NCBI GenBank assembly: GCA_019677205.1
Contig: JAAMXY010000915.1
Coordinates: forward strand, 8,113-21,716
Direction: 5' to 3'
Source of the DNA: Pinguiococcus pyrenoidosus
Taxonomy: Eukaryota; Sar; Pinguiophyceae; Pinguiochrysidales; Pinguiochrysidaceae
DNA: 13,604 bases
A program made the position numbers and the translations under genes. The notes under the pieces were generated by a model. The model was given only the letters and a program-made list of their open reading frames with translations. It had not been told where the DNA came from and ran no database searches. This document shows positions 10,414 to 13,604 of the stretch, in pieces. How positions within the stretch are numbered: position 1 is the stretch's first letter; every line of letters begins with the position of its first letter.

Positions 10414-10423
10414 CTCGGTCCAT
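10388..10423 (-). promoter_or_regulatory. Possible overlapping upstream ORF at the ABC transporter start
   Basis: An ATG at 10423 lies 10 nt before the main ATG, in another frame. It opens an 11-codon reading frame that ends in TGA at 10390-10388, overlapping the main start. The upstream ATG has a poor -3 base (C), while the main ATG has G at -3 and G at +4. Leaky scanning would therefore favour the transporter. This matters only if the transcript starts upstream of 10423, which is not known. Confidence 0.3.
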
Positions 10424-10450
10424 GTGTTTGAATTGTCGCGCTGATGAAGT

Positions 10451-10640
10451 GGCGGGAAACACGAGCTGCTCTGCTGACGAGTTTTGAAGTGGTTTTAACA
10501 TGTTTTAAAAGAATAAAAACCCAAACTATTGGAGCGACGAGAACTCTCGCGTGGGCCAATGGAGCGTTGCCAGCTATGCGTCCGCCAATGGTGAGGCGCG
10601 AGATCCCTCTCGAAGGGTCCATTGGCTGGATCCGGACGAA
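10451..10640 (-). promoter_or_regulatory. Proximal promoter of the ABC gene: CCAAT cluster, AT-rich block, E2F-like site
   Basis: Four CCAAT pentamers lie 115-212 nt upstream of the ABC start codon: ATTGG at 10528-10532, CCAAT at 10556-10560, CCAAT at 10585-10589 and ATTGG at 10621-10625. Spacings are 28, 29 and 36 nt. Between them and the start is an AT-rich block in otherwise GC-rich DNA (about 10485-10520) that includes TTTTAAAA at 10503-10510. GGCGGGAAA at 10451-10459 reads TTTCCCGCC on the transcribed-gene strand, an E2F-type motif. CCAAT boxes bind NF-Y in many eukaryotes; use here is inferred. Confidence 0.55.
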
Positions 10641-10737
10641 AGTTGAAAGCGATCGAATGTTCGGCGGTGCGAGGGGTGCGTGGGTGGCGCACGATGGGAG
10701 CCGCGCACGTTCCTCCAACTTCCATCTTCCGCCTCTA

Positions 10738-10820
10738 GTCTTTCTGTCTTTCTTGTCTGTCTTTCTTTCTTAGTTTCGTTCTGTCTGCTGTCTGCATGAT
10801 CTTTCTGGATGATCTTTCTG
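10738..10820 (+). repeat. Pyrimidine-rich TTTC/TGTC tract with a short tandem repeat
   Basis: Positions 10738-10772 are nearly pure pyrimidine, built from TTTC and TGTC tetramers. The tract continues less regularly into two copies of ATGATCTTTCTG (10796-10807 and 10809-10820). It lies in the divergent intergenic region, upstream of both neighbours. It is probably a microsatellite-like tract; a promoter role is possible but not shown. Confidence 0.7.
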
Positions 10821-10930
10821 CATTGCCTTGCTTTCGCCCTTCTTCATCGCTGCGGCCAGCATCCGCGTGTCCACATGCGTCAGTGGTAGGGCGCGCAGCA
10901 CCATCCTCGTGCGTAGTCTAGCTGTCCAGC

Positions 10931-10980
10931 CAGGATCAGGTCAGGTGTCAGCTCAGGTCGGGGCAGGTCCGGCAGGTCAG
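10931..10980 (+). repeat. Cluster of five CAGGT motifs
   Basis: CAGGT occurs at 10937, 10942, 10954, 10964 and 10973, with a related CAGGA at 10931 and TCAG at the end. Spacings of 5, 12, 10 and 9 nt are irregular, so this is either a decayed pentamer repeat or a set of binding sites. It lies about 960 nt upstream of the secreted-protein start codon and about 520 nt upstream of the ABC start. Confidence 0.6.
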
Positions 10981-11836
10981 ACGACGTGCGTGGATTGTCG
11001 ACGCATACCGCGCATGGGAATGCTCCTGCGTTGGGAGCAACGCAAAGCAAGAGCTAAGGGACGCGCGCGGCGCTCACGGCTGTGTTGAGGTGCCTTGCAT
11101 CGCTTGCGATTGCCAACGACCAAGCAACTCCAGACTCCAGAAAGGGCGGCGGTGCTCGCAAGGGGGCATGGCATTCCACCGAAGGCGAATGGAAGGAAAG
11201 GCAGCTTCGGCCACAACGGGCGGAAATCGTTACGCAGACCGATGATTTGCCATGCTATGTGCGCGAAGCCGAGCGAAGCACTTTTGCACATTTTTCCCGG
11301 GGTTCCAACGCGCGCGACTGGCAGTCCAGCCAACTGCACATCATTCAACGGCTGCGGCGTTTTGCTGGCCGCGCCGGATGTACAGCGGGAATACCCTCGC
11401 GCGTTCACGTTTGGATTCCTACAGTCCAAAGCCTGCGTGAAGTGGAGCAGGCGTGGCAGATCATTGACGGAAGTTCTGCCATCAACTGCCGTTACTGCCG
11501 CATCGGAAGGGAAGAAGGATTCTACCGCTGAATCTCAGCTGAAAAGTGCGGGAGGAAGGAGGCCTACTTTCCTGCATGCCGACAGCACACCCCAACAGAA
11601 CACGCGCTTGTGGCGCGACCGAAGTTGTGGCAGCTGTATTCGCCGGTGCGGCCGTTTCGGATGCAGGATTCAAATGATTCTCGTCGACCCACCAACACGC
11701 CAAGCCCGAAACTTTTCAAACATTTGATTAGGATAATGTCGAGCAGACCTGTGAGGACCTCGCGGGCGCTTTCCAAATTGGGGCCGAAGGTGTTCCTCTA
11801 GAGCTGCACACAAATCAGTGCGCTTTGCTCGCGCGG

Positions 11837-11844
11837 TTTCCCGC
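11837..11844 (+). promoter_or_regulatory. E2F-like motif upstream of the secreted-protein gene
   Basis: TTTCCCGC lies about 97 nt before the ATG at 11941, in the same orientation as the gene. The same octamer, in gene orientation, lies upstream of the divergent ABC gene at 10451-10459. The E2F consensus is TTTSSCGC. An 8-mer can occur by chance in 1.5 kb, so confidence is low. No clear TATA box is seen here. Confidence 0.3.
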
Positions 11845-11940
11845 GTCGTTCCGTCCCCGCCGCCACTTCAACCCCGACCTGGCGGCTCGCGCAGCTCGTG
11901 CTCGAGTCCCGAGGCAGCGCGACTGACGTTCGAGCAGAAA

Positions 11941-13585
11941 ATGTGGCGTTTTGCGGCGGCGCTGGCCGCCGTAACGGTGTTCCCCACTGTTACGGCGGAC
12001 ATCTACATGGTGGGTGATTGCGAGCGCCGACGGCCATGAGATGCTGCGCCGCTGCGCCGCCGCTGTCTCTGGCAGACTGAGAGACATGTGGGAGCGCTTG
12101 GGCGGCGAGTCCGTGGCGCTGCGCGTGGGTGTGCGCCGCGCGAACGCCCACGAGGATAACGTGTCTCGTCTGCGTATCCAGCACGGTCCGCGCGGCAGCA
12201 ACGACCGAAATTGCGAGACCAACGCCAACCGCAACAACGGAAATCGCCTCTTCGACTCCCAGAACAACGCGGCCGGCGGGTACGCGTGTCCGCGGGCCAA
12301 AGGAGGGCCGGAGCGCGGGGTGAGTGTCTCGCGTGGCGCGTCGCGCTTGGCTGCGTTTGCTTCTTGGTGTCTTGCAGCTGTTCGCGTCGGGGGGTTGGGG
12401 GGCGCGCCAGTTCACAGCGCTTTGAAGAAAGGCGCGTGTGTCGCTCCGGCGGCTGACGTGCCATGTGTCTTCGATCCAGGACGGAAACGGCGTCGCGGCG
12501 TTCACTCTCGGCTACAACTCGCGCATGTACTACTACGAGAACTCCAAGGTGGTCGTAGAATGGACCAACCAGCACGGCTGCGGCAGAAACTCGCGGGTGC
12601 AGTGCCAGGTCCGTAGTGCCGCGGTTGTTCGACATGGCGAAAGAGCTTCGATCATGGCGAAAGGGCTTCGATCATGTCGAAAGGGCTTCGATCATGGCGA
12701 TCTGACCAAGCCATCGCGCTCCTCCACAGGTTATCATCCAGTACGCCTGTGAGGACACGCTCGATCCGTACTGGGCGGGAACGACCACCGAAAGCTGGCC
12801 AAGGCCGCCCAACGGAGCTTGCCCAGAGTACGAGCCGAAGCAACGCATGAGCATGGCAGCGTTCCCTGGCCGCTAACGAAGCGACGCGACGATCGCAGGA
12901 ATCCGGACCGAGCTCCTGGTGGACCCGCTGGACAGTGCTTCGCGCAGAGGACCCCGGAGCAAGGTGACAAGCCGCGATGGTCAGGATCATGCCCTTGACT
13001 GGGTGGTGTGACGACGCGGCCCTCTCTCCAGGTTGCCACGTCGCTGCCCCCCGTGACGGCATCCCGAGCAACTCCGGCGACTCGGCGACCGACACGATTC
13101 CCAACAACGCAAACGCCGCCACGCCGGACTCGCAAGGGGATCGCCGGTATGGCATGCACGAGTCCTACGCATACTATGAGGTGAGGCATCCATCCTGCCC
13201 GAGCAGCAAATCTGGGCACCAGGAGCTGAGAAGGCGAACGCTTCCTCCAGCTCTACTCGCACTTCGAGCGCAACAAGGGCCTGTGGACGTCCGACCAGTA
13301 TGTCCGGCGTAGGGACATGAGAGGAACTCGTCAGGTACGGGTTCTCCGTCGGATTTGCTCGTCGGTGAGCGCAGCAGGATTCACAACATCCACCCCACCT
13401 GCTTGCGCTGCTTAGAACCCGGACGGCAACCGCCGCGGCCTCGAGATTCCCGAGGAGCGTGACTACTACCCTTGGTGGCAACCCTCGCCGTGGCGCGACA
13501 TTGCCGTCCTCTCCAACGTCATCGCTACGAACGAAACGAACTACTGCGAGTTCGTTCAGACGGAATCTCAGAACGTCAAGCCCAG
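11941..13585 (+). CDS. Conserved secreted protein, intron-rich (3' end missing)
   Basis: Eight exons are visible: 11941-12009, 12182-12319, 12480-12608, 12730-12827, 12899-12963, 13032-13180, 13251-13334 and 13416-13585. They give 300 residues before a GTATGG donor takes the gene out of the window. The first ATG in frame starts a signal peptide ([19 protein letters not shown], likely cut before DIYM). Blocks in order: [53 protein letters not shown] with [45 protein letters not shown], then [20 protein letters not shown] recall this pattern from a secreted family of oomycetes and other stramenopiles, mostly unnamed or given uninformative labels; no catalytic function is known to me. Each block is split by short introns at matching phase. 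The exon 4 donor (GTACGA) is the least certain junction. Confidence 0.88.
12010..12181 (+). other. Intron 1 of the secreted-protein gene (172 nt)
   Basis: The donor is GTGGGT after ATCTACATG and the acceptor is TATCCAG; phase 0. Splicing yields ADIYM followed by HGPRGSND, separating the signal-peptide exon from the mature protein. GGATAACG near the 3' end may hold the branch site. Confidence 0.85.
12320..12479 (+). other. Intron 2 of the secreted-protein gene (160 nt)
   Basis: The donor is GTGAGT, the acceptor is GATCCAG and a CTGAC branch-like site lies in GGCTGACG; phase 0. It joins GPERG to [12 protein letters not shown]. The join lies in a variable stretch between conserved blocks. Confidence 0.85.
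12609..12729 (+). other. Intron 3 of the secreted-protein gene (121 nt)
   Basis: The donor is CAG|GTCCGT, the acceptor is CTCCACAG and a CTGAC branch-like site lies in ATCTGACC; phase 0. It joins RVQCQ to VIIQYACED, a continuous conserved block. More than half of the intron is a 20-bp minisatellite. Confidence 0.85.
12634..12700 (+). repeat. 20-bp minisatellite inside intron 3
   Basis: There are three full units, at 12634-12653, 12654-12673 and 12674-12693, plus a 7-nt partial. The consensus is ATGGCGAAAGGGCTTCGATC. Units differ by single substitutions (AGAG for AGGG in unit 1, ATGT for ATGG in unit 3). Unit 3 contains the inverted repeat TCGAA-AGGGC-TTCGA; the others keep a 4-bp version or part of it. 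Confidence 0.92.
12828..12898 (+). other. Intron 4 of the secreted-protein gene (71 nt)
   Basis: The acceptor is GATCGCAG, with a strong branch-like GCTAACG about 20 nt upstream; its TAA is the in-frame stop (12874-12876) if unspliced. The donor GTACGA at 12828 is non-ideal but keeps phase 2 and links NGACPE to [11 protein letters not shown]. The only other phase-compatible GT, at 12861, would leave a 38-nt intron, which is unlikely. Confidence 0.65.
12964..13031 (+). other. Intron 5 of the secreted-protein gene (68 nt)
   Basis: The donor is CAAG|GTGACA and the acceptor is CTCTCTCCAG; phase 1. It joins QRTPEQ through a split Gly codon to [11 protein letters not shown]. The preceding exon (12899-12963) is only 65 nt and falls in the variable part of the family. 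Confidence 0.75.
13181..13250 (+). other. Intron 6 of the secreted-protein gene (70 nt)
   Basis: The donor is GAG|GTGAGG and the acceptor is CTTCCTCCAG; phase 0. It joins HESYAYYE to [12 protein letters not shown], within a conserved block. Confidence 0.88.
13335..13415 (+). other. Intron 7 of the secreted-protein gene (81 nt)
   Basis: The donor is CAG|GTACGG and the acceptor is GCTGCTTAG; phase 0. It joins RGTRQ to [10 protein letters not shown], which is continuous in the family as I recall it. Confidence 0.88.
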
Positions 13586-13604
13586 GTATGGACTGCAACC
13601 CCCC
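13586..13604 (+). other. Start of intron 8, cut by the window edge
   Basis: The donor AG|GTATGG follows the codons for QNVKP in phase 2. Only 19 nt are inside the window, so the acceptor and the remaining exons are not seen. Confidence 0.7.

Larger units (their letters stand above)
10414..11940. other. Divergent intergenic region without a supportable gene
   Basis: This 1.5-kb gap separates the divergent ABC transporter and secreted-protein genes. Open frames exist (for example 11095-11727 plus, 210 codons, and 10977-11429 minus), but their translations are rich in Arg, Ser, Pro and Cys, match no family I know, and overlap one another. The region holds the CCAAT cluster, a pyrimidine-rich repeat, a CAGGT cluster, and a perfect 7-bp hairpin at 11027-11044 with a GGAG loop. 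I see no tRNA, rRNA or transposon ends. Confidence 0.65.

Noticed and set aside
11095-11727. 210-codon plus-strand frame in the divergent intergenic region, with overlapping frames on both strands
   Set aside because: The translation is rich in Arg, Ser, Pro and Cys, without recognised motifs or a signal peptide, and looks like chance opening in GC-rich DNA. It would need RNA evidence to be called.
11818-11940. N-terminal extension of the secreted protein from a GTG upstream
   Set aside because: The ATG at 11941 begins a clean signal peptide with A at -3. The upstream in-frame sequence starts only at a non-ATG codon and is Pro/Arg/Ser-rich, like an untranslated region.
12014-12616. Continuous 200-codon frame across introns 1-2 of the secreted-protein gene
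   Set aside because: It contains exon 2 in frame, but reads through two good GT-AG introns and leaves the frame of exon 3 (TNQHGCG), which is the conserved one.
12730-12876. Interpretation of the secreted-protein gene as a pseudogene because of stops between blocks
   Set aside because: Every in-frame stop falls inside a segment bounded by plausible GT-AG sites, and all conserved blocks join in compatible phases.
1-13604. CRISPR arrays, tRNA, rRNA, transposon ends or viral genes
   Set aside because: No regularly spaced repeats, cloverleaf patterns, terminal inverted repeats with a transposase, or viral hallmark proteins were seen on either strand.

Overview
The window reads as nuclear DNA of a GC-rich eukaryotic microbe. 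The reasons are short GT-AG introns with CTRAY-like branch sites, a secretory signal peptide split from its protein by an intron, an ABCC-type full ABC transporter, Pro/Ser/Thr/Ala 'SAAPT'-style linkers in a very large surface protein, and no operons or Shine-Dalgarno sites. The linker style, and the resemblance of the third gene to a conserved secreted family I know from oomycetes, brown algae and diatoms, point to a stramenopile (heterokont) alga or relative. This is inferred from recalled family patterns; no search was run.

Layout: (1) 3-5815, plus strand, is the 3' part of a gene for a giant single-pass membrane protein of at least 1916 residues. Its ectodomain alternates two beta-rich module types, followed by a Pro/Ser/Thr linker, a membrane-proximal domain, a transmembrane helix and a short basic tail. 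A 62-nt intron (2010-2071) joins two long open frames. (2) 5816-6014 is a short gap between convergent genes. (3) 6015-10413, minus strand, is a full-length ABCC/MRP-like exporter of 1445 residues, with one 61-nt intron (9947-10007). (4) 10414-11940 is a 1.5-kb divergent intergenic region. It holds a cluster of four CCAAT boxes, an E2F-like motif close to each flanking gene, a pyrimidine-rich repeat and a CAGGT cluster, and no gene I can support. (5) 11941-13585 and beyond, plus strand, is an intron-rich secreted protein gene. Eight exons lie in the window and the gene runs off the right edge. One intron carries a 20-bp minisatellite.

The three genes are probably independent units: a cell-surface protein, a membrane exporter and a secreted protein. 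The transporter and the third gene are divergent and share an upstream region, so co-regulation is possible but unproven. The main novelty is the architecture of the first protein: alternating four-cysteine modules and PPC-like modules with Tyr/Asp-rich loops, plus a recent internal A-B-A duplication apparently homogenised by gene conversion. The strikingly different intron densities of the neighbours are also notable. I found no tRNA, rRNA, CRISPR array or mobile element.
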